Source of the DNA: Aliishimia ponticola
Lineage (GTDB): Bacteria; Pseudomonadota; Alphaproteobacteria; Rhodobacterales; Rhodobacteraceae
Length of the DNA: 64,000 nucleotides
Reading direction: 5' to 3'
Assembly (NCBI RefSeq): GCF_004803475.1
Contig: NZ_SRKY01000006.1
Location: forward strand, 62,001 to 126,000
Every line of letters begins with the position of its first letter. The first letter of the stretch is position 1. Under the pieces are notes generated by a model that worked only from the letters and a program-made list of their open reading frames with translations, was not told the origin of the DNA and did no database searches. This document shows positions 50,304-60,285 of the stretch, one piece after another. Position numbers and translations under genes: made by a program.

Positions 50304-51887
50304 GTGAACAATTTCGTGAGGCAACCCGTGGCGAAAGAGACCAAGAACACTTCCATGCGCAGTGCGCATCAGCGCTTCCTGTCAAACGGAACCGCGGTCG
50401 GACTGATGGTGCTCACCCCGGCGCTTTGCCTGCTGGCCTACTGGCTTGGCGGCGAAATGGGTCTGACCCTCGTCGCGATCGGCACCCCCATCCTCGCGGG
50501 CTTGAACATTCTGCTGCCCCGGCTTGTCATGCCCGCCCCCACCACGTGGAGCCGGGCTGGAACGCTGTCGCCAACGGAATTCCACGCTGCGGCGCGGGAA
50601 TACATGGGCGCGGCCCGAACCGCCGGGCGCAAAGCCGTGATCTTCATGATTGCCATCGACGATTTCCCCGATCTGGTGAACCGTTATGGGCGCGGCGCGA
50701 TGGACAAGGTGCTTGACGAATGCAGCCTGCGCATTGCCAGCATGGTCCGTAAAGACGACCTTGTCGGAACGCTGGATACCAGCATCTTCGGTCTGTGCCT
50801 GACGCCGCAAAGCAGTCTTGATCTGGAAACTTGCCTTGAACTGGCAGGCCGGATCGCTGGTAATTTGGCGGAACCTTTTTCCATCGACGGGACGTCGGTC
50901 TACCTCACCGCCTCTATCGGGTTCTGCCAGCTTGGCCGGGAAAGCGCGGTCACCACCGTTGACGAGATGGACCCGGTCGCGGCCTGCGCGATAGAGGCGA
51001 TGGGCCATGCTCAGGCGTCGTCCCATGGTTCCATCCGTGCCTACAACCACAAGGCGCGCGCGGTAAGCGACAGGTCTGAAACCGGTGCTGACGATGCGGT
51101 CGAGGCATTGGAAAACGGCGAGATCGTCGCATGGTTCCAGCCGCAAATCTCGACAGATACAGGCAAAATCACTGGTTTCGAGGCGCTCGCGCGGTGGATA
51201 CATCCGACGCGCGGCCCCATTGCTCCGGCGGAATTCCTGCCGCAACTGGAAGCGGCGCACCGAATGGGACGCTTGTCCGAAGTGATGATCTATCACGCGT
51301 TCACATCCATGCGCGCTTGGGATCAGGCGGGCGTCGATGTGCATCAGGTCGGGATCAACTTCTCAAGTGCCGAACTGTCCGATCCGAACCTCGTCGAAAA
51401 GATATCGTGGGAACTGGACCGTTTCGAAATCGCGCCCGAACGAATGGTGGTGGAGATTTTGGAAACCGTCGTGGCCGACGGGCCGGATGATGTCATCACC
51501 CGCAACATTCAGGGTCTACGGATGCTGGGCTGTTCAATCGATCTGGACGATTTCGGGACCGGACATGCCTCTCTCAATTCGATCCGCCGGTTCGGTGTCG
51601 GTCGCATCAAGATCGACCGCTCCTTCGTGATGAAATCCGACCGCGATGCCGACCAGCAACGTATGATCCGCGCGATCCTGACCATGGCCGAGAAGCTTGA
51701 TCTGGAAACGCTGGCCGAAGGGGTCGAGACCGTTGGCGAACACTCGCTGCTGGCGCAGCTGGGCTGCACCCATGTTCAGGGCTATGGCATTGGCAAGCCC
51801 ATGCCCTTCGATCAGACGCTGGGCTGGATTCGCTCTCACAATGCGAAATTGCAGGCGCCGCCGGATATTGGCCGCGCCGCCGGATAA
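50304..51887 (+). CDS. EAL domain c-di-GMP phosphodiesterase with degenerate GGDEF domain
   Basis: 527 residues from GTG 50304 (AAGG 5 nt upstream). Two N-terminal membrane helices (about 31-67), then a GGDEF-like domain in which the signature is replaced by DTSIFGLCL, so cyclase activity is unlikely. The EAL domain (from about residue 268) is intact: FEALARW, NFSSAEL, VEILETV, LDDFGTG, IKIDRSFV, ETLAEGVET and a QGYGIGKPM end. It should hydrolyse c-di-GMP and may tune motility or biofilm. Inserted between ttcA and yidC. Confidence 0.88.
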   Translation: MNNFVRQPVAKETKNTSMRSAHQRFLSNGTAVGLMVLTPALCLLAYWLGGEMGLTLVAIGTPILAGLNILLPRLVMPAPTTWSRAGTLSPTEFHAAAREYMGAARTAGRKAVIFMIAIDDFPDLVNRYGRGAMDKVLDECSLRIASMVRKDDLVGTLDTSIFGLCLTPQSSLDLETCLELAGRIAGNLAEPFSIDGTSVYLTASIGFCQLGRESAVTTVDEMDPVAACAIEAMGHAQASSHGSIRAYNHKARAVSDRSETGADDAVEALENGEIVAWFQPQISTDTGKITGFEALARWIHPTRGPIAPAEFLPQLEAAHRMGRLSEVMIYHAFTSMRAWDQAGVDVHQVGINFSSAELSDPNLVEKISWELDRFEIAPERMVVEILETVVADGPDDVITRNIQGLRMLGCSIDLDDFGTGHASLNSIRRFGVGRIKIDRSFVMKSDRDADQQRMIRAILTMAEKLDLETLAEGVETVGEHSLLAQLGCTHVQGYGIGKPMPFDQTLGWIRSHNAKLQAPPDIGRAAG

Positions 51888-52054
51888 TCTGGCAGGCGAG
51901 GCGACAAGCACGTGCCCAACCCGGCATCCTGCCATAAACCCTGCCTCTGTGCGCCTTGCGACGCCCGGTTTACAGCCCTTGACCCTTGACCTTTGGGGCC
52001 GGGTCGCGTTGAAGGCGCGACTAACGGTTCAATGGCGATAGGTGGCTGTCCGCG

Positions 52055-53854
52055 ATGGACGATCAGAATAAAAACCTCATCCTTGCAGTGGCGCTGAGCT
52101 TCTTGGTGATCCTCATCTGGTTTGTGGTGTTCCCGCCCCCAGAACCTGAAGCGACCCTCGACAATGCAAGTCTGGAAGCACCGCTGGAAGCGCCTGTGCC
52201 CTCCACCGCGTCGGCGCCGCAGGCCAGCGCACCGGGGCAAACCGCCCAGGGCACAACCGCGCCTGTCGATACCGACATTCAGAACGCCCCCCGTGTCGCG
52301 ATCGAAACGCCCAGCCTTTCGGGCACGATCTCGCTTATCGGTGGCCGGATCGACGATCTGTCGCTGAAGCAGTACAAGACCTCGATCGAACCGGGCGCAG
52401 AGATCGTGACCATGCTGGCACCCGTCGGCAGTGCGGAGCCTTATTACGCGCTCTATGGTTGGGCACCAAGCGCGGGCATCGCCCCGGATCAAGTGCCCGG
52501 CGCATTCACCGAGTGGACCCTGACACAGGGCGAAACGCTTGGCCCCGACAGCCCGATCACCCTGCAATGGGACAATGGCGCGGGCCTCCTGTTTGAGCGT
52601 GTGATCGCGGTCGACGAAGACTTCATGTTCTCCGTCACGCAGTCGGTGCGCAACAACACCGAAGCGGCAGTCAGCCTTGCGCCCTACGGCGTGTTGGCCC
52701 GCCACGGCCAGCCTGCGGATGCGAAGAACTTCTTCATCCTGCACGAAGGCGCGATCCGTTTCGCGGATGACGAACTGACCGAAACGGATTGGGACGATTT
52801 CGCAGATGACGGTAGCCGCGACCGCGTCGATGTGACCGAGGCCGGTTGGACCGGTTTCACCGATCACTACTGGCAGAGCGTGCTGATTCCGCCAGCGCAG
52901 GCCACTGCGAAACTGGAAACGTTCCTAGAGCCGAACCGGGGCATCTATCAGACCTCTGCGACATTGGGCACGCAGACAGTCGCTCCGGGTGCGTCGTCTT
53001 CTGTGACCACACAGCTTTTCGCCGGTGCCAAGGAATGGGAAACCATCCGCGCCTACCAAAATGCAGGCGTCGCCAAATTCATCGACAGCATCGACTGGGG
53101 CTGGTTCTTCTTCCTGACCAAGCCGATCTTCTGGTTGCTGCACGAGTTGAACAAGCTGATCGGCAATATGGGGTGGGCCATCATCGGTCTGACGCTGATC
53201 ATCAAGGCCGTGCTCTTCCCGTTGGCGTACAAATCCTATGTTTCCATGGCGAAGATGAAAGAGCTTCAGCCGGAAATGGAAAAGCTGAAAGAGCGTGCAG
53301 GTGACGACCGGCAAAAGCTCCAACAGGAGATGATGGAGCTGTACAAGCGCGAGAAGGTCAATCCGGCCGCGGGGTGTCTGCCGATCCTGCTGCAGATTCC
53401 GATCTTCTTCTCGCTCTACAAGGTGATCTTCGTCACGATCGAACTGCGTCAAGCCTCTTGGCTGGGCCCGTTCCGCGATTTGAGCACGCCTGACCCGACC
53501 TCGCTGATCAACCTCTTTGGTTTGCTGCCTTTCGATTCGCCCGAGCCGGGGTCGATCCTCGCGCTGATCTTCATCGGTATCCTGCCGCTGATCCTTGGCA
53601 TTTCGATGTGGCTGCAACAGAAACTGAACCCGGCACCAACCGATCCGACGCAACAGATGATCTTTGCGTGGATGCCGTGGGTGTTCATGTTCATGCTGGG
53701 CGGCTTTGCGAGCGGGCTTGTGATCTACTGGATCGCCAACAACGTGATCACCTTCTCGCAGCAATACATCATCATGCGGTCGCAGGGCTACACCCCGGAT
53801 ATTCTTGGCAACATCCGTGGCAGCTTCCGGTCCAAGGGTAAGGACGACGCATGA
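52055..53854 (+). CDS. yidC: Membrane protein insertase YidC
   Basis: A 599-residue inner-membrane insertase of the Gram-negative type: N-terminal helix (about 8-27), a long periplasmic beta domain (about 60-340), then five hydrophobic segments with the hydrophilic-groove region (NPAAGCLPILLQIPIFFSLY, ELRQASWLGPFRDLS). The C-terminus is basic (GSFRSKGKDDA). Its stop overlaps the MOSC gene. Confidence 0.95.
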   Translation: MDDQNKNLILAVALSFLVILIWFVVFPPPEPEATLDNASLEAPLEAPVPSTASAPQASAPGQTAQGTTAPVDTDIQNAPRVAIETPSLSGTISLIGGRIDDLSLKQYKTSIEPGAEIVTMLAPVGSAEPYYALYGWAPSAGIAPDQVPGAFTEWTLTQGETLGPDSPITLQWDNGAGLLFERVIAVDEDFMFSVTQSVRNNTEAAVSLAPYGVLARHGQPADAKNFFILHEGAIRFADDELTETDWDDFADDGSRDRVDVTEAGWTGFTDHYWQSVLIPPAQATAKLETFLEPNRGIYQTSATLGTQTVAPGASSSVTTQLFAGAKEWETIRAYQNAGVAKFIDSIDWGWFFFLTKPIFWLLHELNKLIGNMGWAIIGLTLIIKAVLFPLAYKSYVSMAKMKELQPEMEKLKERAGDDRQKLQQEMMELYKREKVNPAAGCLPILLQIPIFFSLYKVIFVTIELRQASWLGPFRDLSTPDPTSLINLFGLLPFDSPEPGSILALIFIGILPLILGISMWLQQKLNPAPTDPTQQMIFAWMPWVFMFMLGGFASGLVIYWIANNVITFSQQYIIMRSQGYTPDILGNIRGSFRSKGKDDA

Positions 53855-54588
53855 CTGCGACGCTGGCGCAGATCTGGCGACACCCGGTCAAGGGGATTGG
53901 CTGCGAGAGGCTGGCGGACACGACGCTGACCGCTGGCGCGCCACTTCCCGGCGACCGGGCGTGGGCCCTGCGCCACGAGCGGTCGGAGCCGACAGATGCG
54001 TGGCAACCCCGGCGCAATTTTCTGGTGGTGGCCCATGGCCCGCGTCTGGCACAAGTCGCGGCGCAAAGCGCGACGGATGGACGGATCACCCTGACCCACC
54101 CGGATCTCGCACCGCTGGATTTCGATCCGGCGCACGATGGCGACAAGCTGATGGATTGGGTTGCCCCGCTTTGGCCGGACACGCAGCCCGCCGCCGCCAG
54201 CCTGGTCAAGGCACCAGCGCAGGGAATGGCGGATAATGGCGTGGCGCAGGTTTCCGTGATGAACCATTCGAGCCTGCGTGCGTTGTCGCAAGCGGCCCAG
54301 ACCGATCTGGACCCGCGCCGGTTTCGTGGCAATCTGTGGATCGACGGGCTGGCCCCCTGGGAAGAGTTCGACCTTCTGGGCAAAACGATCCGCATTGGTG
54401 AGGTCACGCTTGAAGTCACCGACCGGATCACCCGGTGCCGCGCGACTGAGGCAAACCCCGACACCGGCGAACGCGACGCGGAACCTGTCCGGGTGCTGCG
54501 CCAAGGTTGGGAACACATGGATTTTGGCGTCTACGCGACCGTCACATCTGGCGGAAAGATCGCTGCGGGCGATACGGTGACAGTATGA
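53851..54588 (+). CDS. MOSC domain protein
   Basis: A 245-residue protein with N-terminal beta-barrel part (IWRHPVKGIGCERL, LPGDRAWALRHER) and MOSC core (VSVMNHSSLRALSQAAQTDL; RFRGNLWIDGLAPWEEFDLL; RITRCRATEANPDTGERDAE with the conserved Cys). The family links to molybdenum-cofactor sulfuration or reductases. It lies between yidC and engB with 4-nt overlaps on both sides, an arrangement found in many Rhodobacteraceae. Confidence 0.87.
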   Translation: MTATLAQIWRHPVKGIGCERLADTTLTAGAPLPGDRAWALRHERSEPTDAWQPRRNFLVVAHGPRLAQVAAQSATDGRITLTHPDLAPLDFDPAHDGDKLMDWVAPLWPDTQPAAASLVKAPAQGMADNGVAQVSVMNHSSLRALSQAAQTDLDPRRFRGNLWIDGLAPWEEFDLLGKTIRIGEVTLEVTDRITRCRATEANPDTGERDAEPVRVLRQGWEHMDFGVYATVTSGGKIAAGDTVTV

Positions 54589-55241
54589 CTTCGCTCCCCT
54601 TCCCGCTTGCGGACACCCCGGATGAAGGTGCGGCCCGCGCCGGGCACCAGCTTTTCGCCGGCGGCACGGCTGAATTTCTGAAAGGCGTCGTCGCGATGTC
54701 CGGCCTGCCCGATGCCGACCGGGTGGAGGTCTGCTTTGCCGGGCGGTCGAATGTAGGCAAGTCCAGCCTGATCAACGCCCTCACCGGTCGAAAAGGGCTG
54801 GCGCGCGCATCCAATACGCCGGGCCGCACACAGGAAATCAATTTCTTCACCGTCGGCGAGGCGCATTACCTTGTCGATCTTCCCGGCTATGGCTTCGCCA
54901 ACGCGCCGCTGGACGTCGTGAAGAAATGGCAAGCGCTGCTGAAACAATATCTCAGCGGGCGGCAAACGCTGCGCCGCGCCTTCGTTCTGATCGACGCACG
55001 CCACGGGGTGAAAACCGTGGATGAAGAGATTCTGTCGCTTCTCGACAGCTCTGCCGTGACATTTCAGGTGGTTCTGACCAAGGCCGACAAGGTCAAGGAA
55101 AAGGATCGCGAAAAAGTACTGGCGCAGGTTCGCAGCGCCCTGTCGAAGCACCCCGCCGCCTTCCCGGAAATCGTGCTGACCTCGTCCGAAAAGGGCGATG
55201 GCATCGACACATTGCGCGCTATCATCGCGACGCTGGAATGA
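54585..55241 (+). CDS. engB: Ribosome biogenesis GTPase (EngB/YsxC)
   Basis: A 218-residue GTPase: G1 GRSNVGKSS, G2/G3 NTPGRTQEINFF and DLPGYGFA, G4 TKADK, G5 TSSEKGDG. EngB proteins assist 50S subunit assembly. The ATG at 54585 overlaps the MOSC stop (ATGA). Confidence 0.93.
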   Translation: MTSLPFPLADTPDEGAARAGHQLFAGGTAEFLKGVVAMSGLPDADRVEVCFAGRSNVGKSSLINALTGRKGLARASNTPGRTQEINFFTVGEAHYLVDLPGYGFANAPLDVVKKWQALLKQYLSGRQTLRRAFVLIDARHGVKTVDEEILSLLDSSAVTFQVVLTKADKVKEKDREKVLAQVRSALSKHPAAFPEIVLTSSEKGDGIDTLRAIIATLE

Positions 55242-55301
55242 TCCGCTCTTGCTGCGCTGCGTAAAGCGCTGCAAAACGGGATCCAGCCAAGGATGACAGC
55301 G

Positions 55302-56165
55302 ATGAAGCCCAGAGACATGAATCAGGATTGGATTTCCACAGCCGCGACGCTCAATCAGGCCCTGCCCTATTTGCAGCGCTACACGGACGCGGTCGTGGTC
55401 ATCAAACTGGGCGGTCACGCGATGGGCAGCGATGCCGCGATGGAAAGCTTCGCCCGCGACGTGGTGCTGATGCGTCAGGTTGGTGTGAACCCTGTCGTGG
55501 TGCATGGGGGCGGCCCCATGATCAACGCGATGCTGGATAAGCTTGGCATTCAGTCGGAATTTGTCGGCGGCAAACGCGTCACCGACAAGGCAACCATCGA
55601 CGTGGTCGAAATGGTTCTGTCCGGCCTTGTCAACAAACGCATCGTGCAGGCGATCAATCGGCAAGGGGGGCGTGCGGTCGGGCTGTCGGGCAAGGATGCC
55701 AACCTCATGTATTGTGAGGCGGCGAACCCCGATCTGGGGCTGGTCGGCCAGCCCAGCCAGATCGACCCCGCGATCCTGCACACGCTGTTCGAAAAAGAGA
55801 TGATCCCCGTCATCGCCCCATTGGGCGCGGGCCGCGCGGGCGAAAGCTTCAACGTGAATGGCGACACCGCAGCAGGCGCGATCGCTGGTGCGCTCAAGGC
55901 GGACCGGCTGCTGCTGTTGACCGATGTGTCCGGCGTCAAGAATGGCGATGGAGAGGTCGTGACGGAACTGACCGCGGACCAGATTCGCGAAATGACCCGC
56001 GACGGCGTAATCGCGGGCGGCATGATCCCCAAGACCGAAACCGCATTGGATGCCATTGCCAGCGGCGTGCGGGCGGTCGTCATCATCGACGGGCGCGTGG
56101 ACAATGCATGTCTGCTGGAACTTTTCACCGAACATGGTGCCGGGAGCCTGATCCGCCCCCGCTAA
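55302..56165 (+). CDS. argB: Acetylglutamate kinase
   Basis: Second step of arginine synthesis. About 287 residues; start taken at 55302 ([17 protein letters not shown] 8 nt upstream), although an in-frame ATG at 55293 is possible. Motifs: [45 protein letters not shown] and [14 protein letters not shown]. It follows engB by about 60 nt. Confidence 0.95.
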   Translation: MKPRDMNQDWISTAATLNQALPYLQRYTDAVVVIKLGGHAMGSDAAMESFARDVVLMRQVGVNPVVVHGGGPMINAMLDKLGIQSEFVGGKRVTDKATIDVVEMVLSGLVNKRIVQAINRQGGRAVGLSGKDANLMYCEAANPDLGLVGQPSQIDPAILHTLFEKEMIPVIAPLGAGRAGESFNVNGDTAAGAIAGALKADRLLLLTDVSGVKNGDGEVVTELTADQIREMTRDGVIAGGMIPKTETALDAIASGVRAVVIIDGRVDNACLLELFTEHGAGSLIRPR

Positions 56166-56237
56166 CCACGGCGCTTCTCGCGCAGATGTGTCATCACGCG
56201 CCATTGCCCGCGCGCGGGCAGGCTGTATGTCTGGCAT

Positions 56238-57032
56238 ATGGAAAACGAGACTTTCATTCGCTTTGCCGTCTTTCTGGGGCTTTTTACGCTGTTCGCAGTG
56301 GTCGAGGCATGGGCCCCCCGCCGTGTCCGCACCCAGCCGCGCAAAACCCGCTGGGTGACAAACTGGGCGATTACGATTGCCAACACGCTCGCCCTGCGGG
56401 CCTTGGCCTTTGGCCTGCCGCTTCTGGCCGTGGGGGCCGCGATCGACGCAGAGGCGAATGGTTGGGGGCTTTTCAACCAGCTAGGCTGGCCCGCAGCGCT
56501 GGAAGTCATTCTCGCGGTGCTGATCTTTGACTTCGCCATCTGGGCGCAGCATCTCATCACGCATAAAATTCCGCTGCTCTGGCGCTTGCACCGGGTTCAT
56601 CATGCGGACCGGGATATCGACGTAACGACCGCTATTCGCTTTCACCCGGTCGAGATCGCCCTGTCCATGTTGCTGAAGATCGGGCTGGTCTATGTGATCG
56701 GGCCATCGGCACTTGCGATCATCCTGTTCGAGATCATCCTGAACGGCACCGCCATGTTCAACCACGCCAATATCCGCCTGCCCCTGTGGCTGGATCGGTT
56801 CGTCCGGCTGTTTTTGGTCACGCCGGACATGCACCGGGTTCATCATTCGGTGCATCGGCATGAGCATGACAGCAATTACGGATTCTCGCTGTCGATCTGG
56901 GATCGGCTGTTCGGCACCTATATCGCGCAGCCGGAAGCCGGGCATGACGACATGACAATCGGGCTGGAATGGCAGGATGACCGCCCCTCGCGCCTTGGGT
57001 GGAGCCTTGCCCTGCCCTTCCGCCGGAAATGA
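56238..57032 (+). CDS. Sterol desaturase/fatty acid hydroxylase superfamily protein
   Basis: A 264-residue membrane protein with four helices and the histidine boxes of the di-iron hydroxylase family: WAQHLITHKIPLLWRLHRVH, HHADRDIDV, and HRVHHSVHRHEHDSNYGF. It could hydroxylate or desaturate a lipid, carotenoid or hopanoid. The substrate is unknown. The stop overlaps the ferredoxin-like gene (57029-57032). Confidence 0.87.
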   Translation: MENETFIRFAVFLGLFTLFAVVEAWAPRRVRTQPRKTRWVTNWAITIANTLALRALAFGLPLLAVGAAIDAEANGWGLFNQLGWPAALEVILAVLIFDFAIWAQHLITHKIPLLWRLHRVHHADRDIDVTTAIRFHPVEIALSMLLKIGLVYVIGPSALAIILFEIILNGTAMFNHANIRLPLWLDRFVRLFLVTPDMHRVHHSVHRHEHDSNYGFSLSIWDRLFGTYIAQPEAGHDDMTIGLEWQDDRPSRLGWSLALPFRRK

Positions 57033-57661
57033 CGCCAGAGGACGTCAACCGCGCGGTCGCGCCCGCGGGTCTGTTCGTGATGGGCAGCCTGAAGGTCGAT
57101 GACGGCGGTTTGATCCTGATCGGGGCCGCGCCCGCGATGTGGCCCGTATTCACACAAAGCCCGGAATATAACGATGGGCGCGCTGACCCGCTGGACCGTT
57201 GGTCCAAGCGCGTGATCGGCACGGTGGCGGCGGACACGAAGGCCGAAGCGCTGTTCCCCTCCGATGGGCCGCCCTACCTGCCCTTCATCGCCTGGGCGCT
57301 GGGTAGCGGGCAATTCTGGCAAAGCCCCACCGGGATGATGGTGCATGACCGGGCGGGGCTGATGATTTCGATCCGTGGGGCGCTGCGTGGGGCGGCGCTG
57401 AGCGTGGGTGACCCCGTGACAGCCCCTTCCCCCTGTACAGGTTGCGTGGGCACGCCCTGCGCCACCGCCTGCCCTGTCAGCGCCCTGTCCACCGATGCGC
57501 CCTACGACGTACCGACGTGCAAGGCATATATCCGCGCGCCACAGGGGGCCGATTGCCTGACCGGCGGGTGCTTGGTGCGCCGCGCCTGCCCCGTCAGCCA
57601 AAGCTTTGGGCGCGCGCCGGAGCAATCGGGCTTTCACATGCGCGCCTTTGTGGGAGCATAG
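57029..57661 (+). CDS. Iron-sulfur ferredoxin-like protein
   Basis: A 210-residue protein with a C-terminal cysteine-rich part: SPCTGCVGTPCATACPVSAL (C-x2-C-x4-C-x3-C) and, later, CLTGGCLVRRACPVS. This fits one or two 4Fe-4S clusters. The first 130 residues are of unknown fold (MWPVFTQSPEYNDGRADPL). It might feed electrons to the di-iron enzyme encoded by the overlapping upstream gene, but that is inference. Confidence 0.72.
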   Translation: MTPEDVNRAVAPAGLFVMGSLKVDDGGLILIGAAPAMWPVFTQSPEYNDGRADPLDRWSKRVIGTVAADTKAEALFPSDGPPYLPFIAWALGSGQFWQSPTGMMVHDRAGLMISIRGALRGAALSVGDPVTAPSPCTGCVGTPCATACPVSALSTDAPYDVPTCKAYIRAPQGADCLTGGCLVRRACPVSQSFGRAPEQSGFHMRAFVGA

Positions 57662-57665
57662 GCCG

Positions 57666-58169
57666 ATGCGTCGCTTGATCCTGATGCGCCACGCGAAATC
57701 CAGCTGGGACAGCGCTGGTCTTGCCGATCATGCACGCCCCTTGAACCCGCGCGGTGTCGCCTCTGCGGCGGCGATGGGCGACTGGCTAAGGCAGAACGGC
57801 TATGTGCCGGATCAGGTGATATGCTCTTCCGCGCGCCGCACACAGGAAACGCTGGAAGGGTTAGGGCTGGATGATGCGGCGCCCCAAATCACTGACGCCC
57901 TCTATCACGCCGGTCCGGCGGATATTCTGGCGGCGCTACGCTCGGCAGAGGGGCGCTGCGTGCTGATCCTTGGGCATAACCCCGGCATGGCGGATTTCGC
58001 CGTGCGCATCCTAAGCGACGCGCCGGATCACGCCCGGTTCGACGATTTCCCGACCTGCGCCACGCTGGTTGCTGATTTCGATGTGAAGGAGTGGTCAGAA
58101 GTGGCGTGGGGGCAAGGCCACGCGACCGATTTTGCCATCCCACGCGAAGTTCTGGGCAAGGTGCGCTGA
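57666..58169 (+). CDS. sixA: Histidine phosphatase, SixA-like
   Basis: A 167-residue phosphohistidine phosphatase: catalytic LILMRHAKSSWDSAGL at the N-terminus, PDQVICSSARRTQETL and VLILGHNPGMADFAV. SixA dephosphorylates histidine-phosphotransfer proteins. Start at ATG 57666, 4 nt after the previous stop. Its stop lies in the loop of the stem at 58160-58177. Confidence 0.85.
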   Translation: MRRLILMRHAKSSWDSAGLADHARPLNPRGVASAAAMGDWLRQNGYVPDQVICSSARRTQETLEGLGLDDAAPQITDALYHAGPADILAALRSAEGRCVLILGHNPGMADFAVRILSDAPDHARFDDFPTCATLVADFDVKEWSEVAWGQGHATDFAIPREVLGKVR

Positions 58170-58177
58170 AGCGCACC
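58160..58177. terminator. Bidirectional hairpin between sixA and aapP
   Basis: GGTGCGCT and AGCGCACC are perfectly complementary around a two-base gap, so the real loop opens the innermost pairs. It spans the sixA stop codon and lies 9 nt from the aapP stop on the other strand, so it may end both convergent transcripts. Confidence 0.5.
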
Positions 58178-58185
58178 CTACGAGG

Positions 58186-58980
58186 TTAGTGGCCGAGGAT
58201 CTGGCTAAGGAACAACTGGGTCCGCGGGTTTTGCGGATTGTTGAAGAATTCCTCAGGCTCGTTCTGTTCGACGATCTGGCCTTCATCCATAAAGATTACA
58301 CGGTTAGCGACCTGACGGGCAAAGCCCATCTCGTGGGTGACGCAGAGCATGGTCATGCCCTCTTCCGCCAGCTCCACCATCGTGTCGAGCACTTCCTTGA
58401 TCATCTCGGGGTCAAGCGCCGATGTCGGTTCGTCGAACAGCATGATCCGTGGCCGCATGCAGAGCGAGCGCGCAATGGCCACACGCTGCTGCTGACCACC
58501 GGACAACTGCCCCGGATATTTCAGCGCCTGATCGGGGATCTTCACCTTTTCAAGGAAATGCATCGCCGTTTCTTCTGCCTCTTTCTTCGGGGTCTTGCGA
58601 ACCCAGATCGGCGCCAGCGTGCAGTTTTCCAGAATGGTCAGATGCGGGAACAGGTTGAAGTGCTGGAACACCATGCCAACCTCGGACCGGATCTTGTCGA
58701 TGTTCTTCACATCAGAGGACAGCACGGTGCCATCCACTTCGATCCGGCCTTTCTGATGCTCTTCCAATGCGTTGATGCAGCGGATCAGCGTGGATTTCCC
58801 AGACCCGGACGGGCCCGCGATAACGATCCGTTCACCGCGGTTCACGGTCAGGTCGATGTCGCGCAGCACGTGGAAAGAGCCATACCACTTGTTCATCTTC
58901 TCGATGCGGATCGCCTCTTCGTCGGACACGTTCATGTCGACATTGGCGGTTTTGGCGAGAACTTCATTCATGTCAGCCAC
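58186..58980 (-). CDS. aapP: General amino acid ABC transporter ATP-binding protein (AapP/BztD)
   Basis: A 264-residue polar-amino-acid importer ATPase: Walker [22 protein letters not shown]-loop [12 protein letters not shown], signature [16 protein letters not shown], Walker [14 protein letters not shown] and [11 protein letters not shown]. With AapQ and AapM it imports a broad range of L-amino acids. Last of the aapJQMP operon. Confidence 0.93.
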   Translation of the reverse strand: MADMNEVLAKTANVDMNVSDEEAIRIEKMNKWYGSFHVLRDIDLTVNRGERIVIAGPSGSGKSTLIRCINALEEHQKGRIEVDGTVLSSDVKNIDKIRSEVGMVFQHFNLFPHLTILENCTLAPIWVRKTPKKEAEETAMHFLEKVKIPDQALKYPGQLSGGQQQRVAIARSLCMRPRIMLFDEPTSALDPEMIKEVLDTMVELAEEGMTMLCVTHEMGFARQVANRVIFMDEGQIVEQNEPEEFFNNPQNPRTQLFLSQILGH

Positions 58981-58983
58981 TCC

Positions 58984-60282
58984 TTAGCGGTGGTCGGTCG
59001 CAAGCTGGCGTTCGAGCCATTGCGAGTATTGAGAAATGCCGTAGCACACGATGAAAAACAGCAGCGCTGCAAAGAGCCACAGCTCCCAGTAGACGCCGTT
59101 CCATTCGGTCGCGGCAAGGATCGGTCCACGGATCGCGCCGACGAGGTCGAACATCGAGATCACGGAAACCAGCGTGGTGTCCTTGAACAGACCAACCGCC
59201 ACGTTCACGATCCCCGGGATGGAGATTTTGAGCGCTTGCGGAAGGACGATCAGGCGCATGGCTTGCGGGTAGTCCAGCCCAAGGCTGTCCGCCGCCTCGT
59301 ATTGGCCGCGCGGCAACGCTGCCAGCCCGCCGCGGATCACCTCGGCGATATAGGCAGAGCTGAACATCGTGATCATGATGATCACGCGCAGCACGAGGTC
59401 GAGATTCGATCCCGGCGGGAAGAAATACGCCAGCACAACGCTTGCCACGAAGAGCAGCGTAATCAGCGGCACGCCGCGAATGAACTCGATATAGACCACG
59501 CAAATCCACTTGATGATCGGCATGGAGGATTGACGGCCCAGCGCCAGTACGATGCCGATGGGCAGCGACAGCGAAACGCAGACGGTGCCCAGGATCATGT
59601 TCAGCATGAAGCCGCCCATGTCACGGGACGGAACCGCTGACAGCAGGGTTTGTTCAGGCGCGATGGCCGGGACGATGAAGCCGCCGATCCACCACGTGAT
59701 CATTGCTGCCACGATGGCGCCGAAAAACCCGTAGGCGAAGCTTTGTTTGACCAGTCGGCCAAAGACAACATAGCCAACGATGAACCCGGCCAGTGCCAGA
59801 AGCGGCCACAGGATCGTGCCGCCCCAGATCAACCAGAAGGCCAGGAACGGATAGATCGCGGTGAACAGCAGCATCTGACGCGGCAGCATGGCGAACAACA
59901 CCGGCGCGGCCGCGATGAACAGCAGCACGAAGGCCAGAAGCGGCCGCCAATAGCTGTCTTGCGGGTACGCAATGCCGAACAGAAGCTGATTCCAACGCTC
60001 TGTCAGAACGGCAAAACAGCCACCTGTCGCGCCATCCAGAACCTCGCGGCATTCACGAATGCTCGACGCTTGCCAGACACCGTTGAACAGCCAGGGCAGG
60101 AAGCCCGCCAGGACCACGTAGATGACATAGAGGCTGAGCAGCGTGAGCAGCCCATAGAACCAGCTTGAAAAGAGGTTCTCATGCATCCATTTCACGGCAC
60201 CGGTCTGCGATGATGGCGGATCGGAGGGCGGGATTTGGGTTTCGCGCACGAAGGCGACGGATTGGGCATGTGTATCGGACAT
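58984..60282 (-). CDS. aapM: General amino acid ABC transporter permease (AapM/BztC)
   Basis: A 432-residue permease, longer than typical His/Glu permeases because of extra N-terminal helices, as in AapM/BztC. The EAA loop is ALPRGQYEAADSLGLDYPQA followed by MRLIVLPQALKISIPGIVN. Starts 3 nt after aapQ. Confidence 0.93.
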   Translation of the reverse strand: MSDTHAQSVAFVRETQIPPSDPPSSQTGAVKWMHENLFSSWFYGLLTLLSLYVIYVVLAGFLPWLFNGVWQASSIRECREVLDGATGGCFAVLTERWNQLLFGIAYPQDSYWRPLLAFVLLFIAAAPVLFAMLPRQMLLFTAIYPFLAFWLIWGGTILWPLLALAGFIVGYVVFGRLVKQSFAYGFFGAIVAAMITWWIGGFIVPAIAPEQTLLSAVPSRDMGGFMLNMILGTVCVSLSLPIGIVLALGRQSSMPIIKWICVVYIEFIRGVPLITLLFVASVVLAYFFPPGSNLDLVLRVIIMITMFSSAYIAEVIRGGLAALPRGQYEAADSLGLDYPQAMRLIVLPQALKISIPGIVNVAVGLFKDTTLVSVISMFDLVGAIRGPILAATEWNGVYWELWLFAALLFFIVCYGISQYSQWLERQLATDHR

Positions 60283-60285
60283 GAC

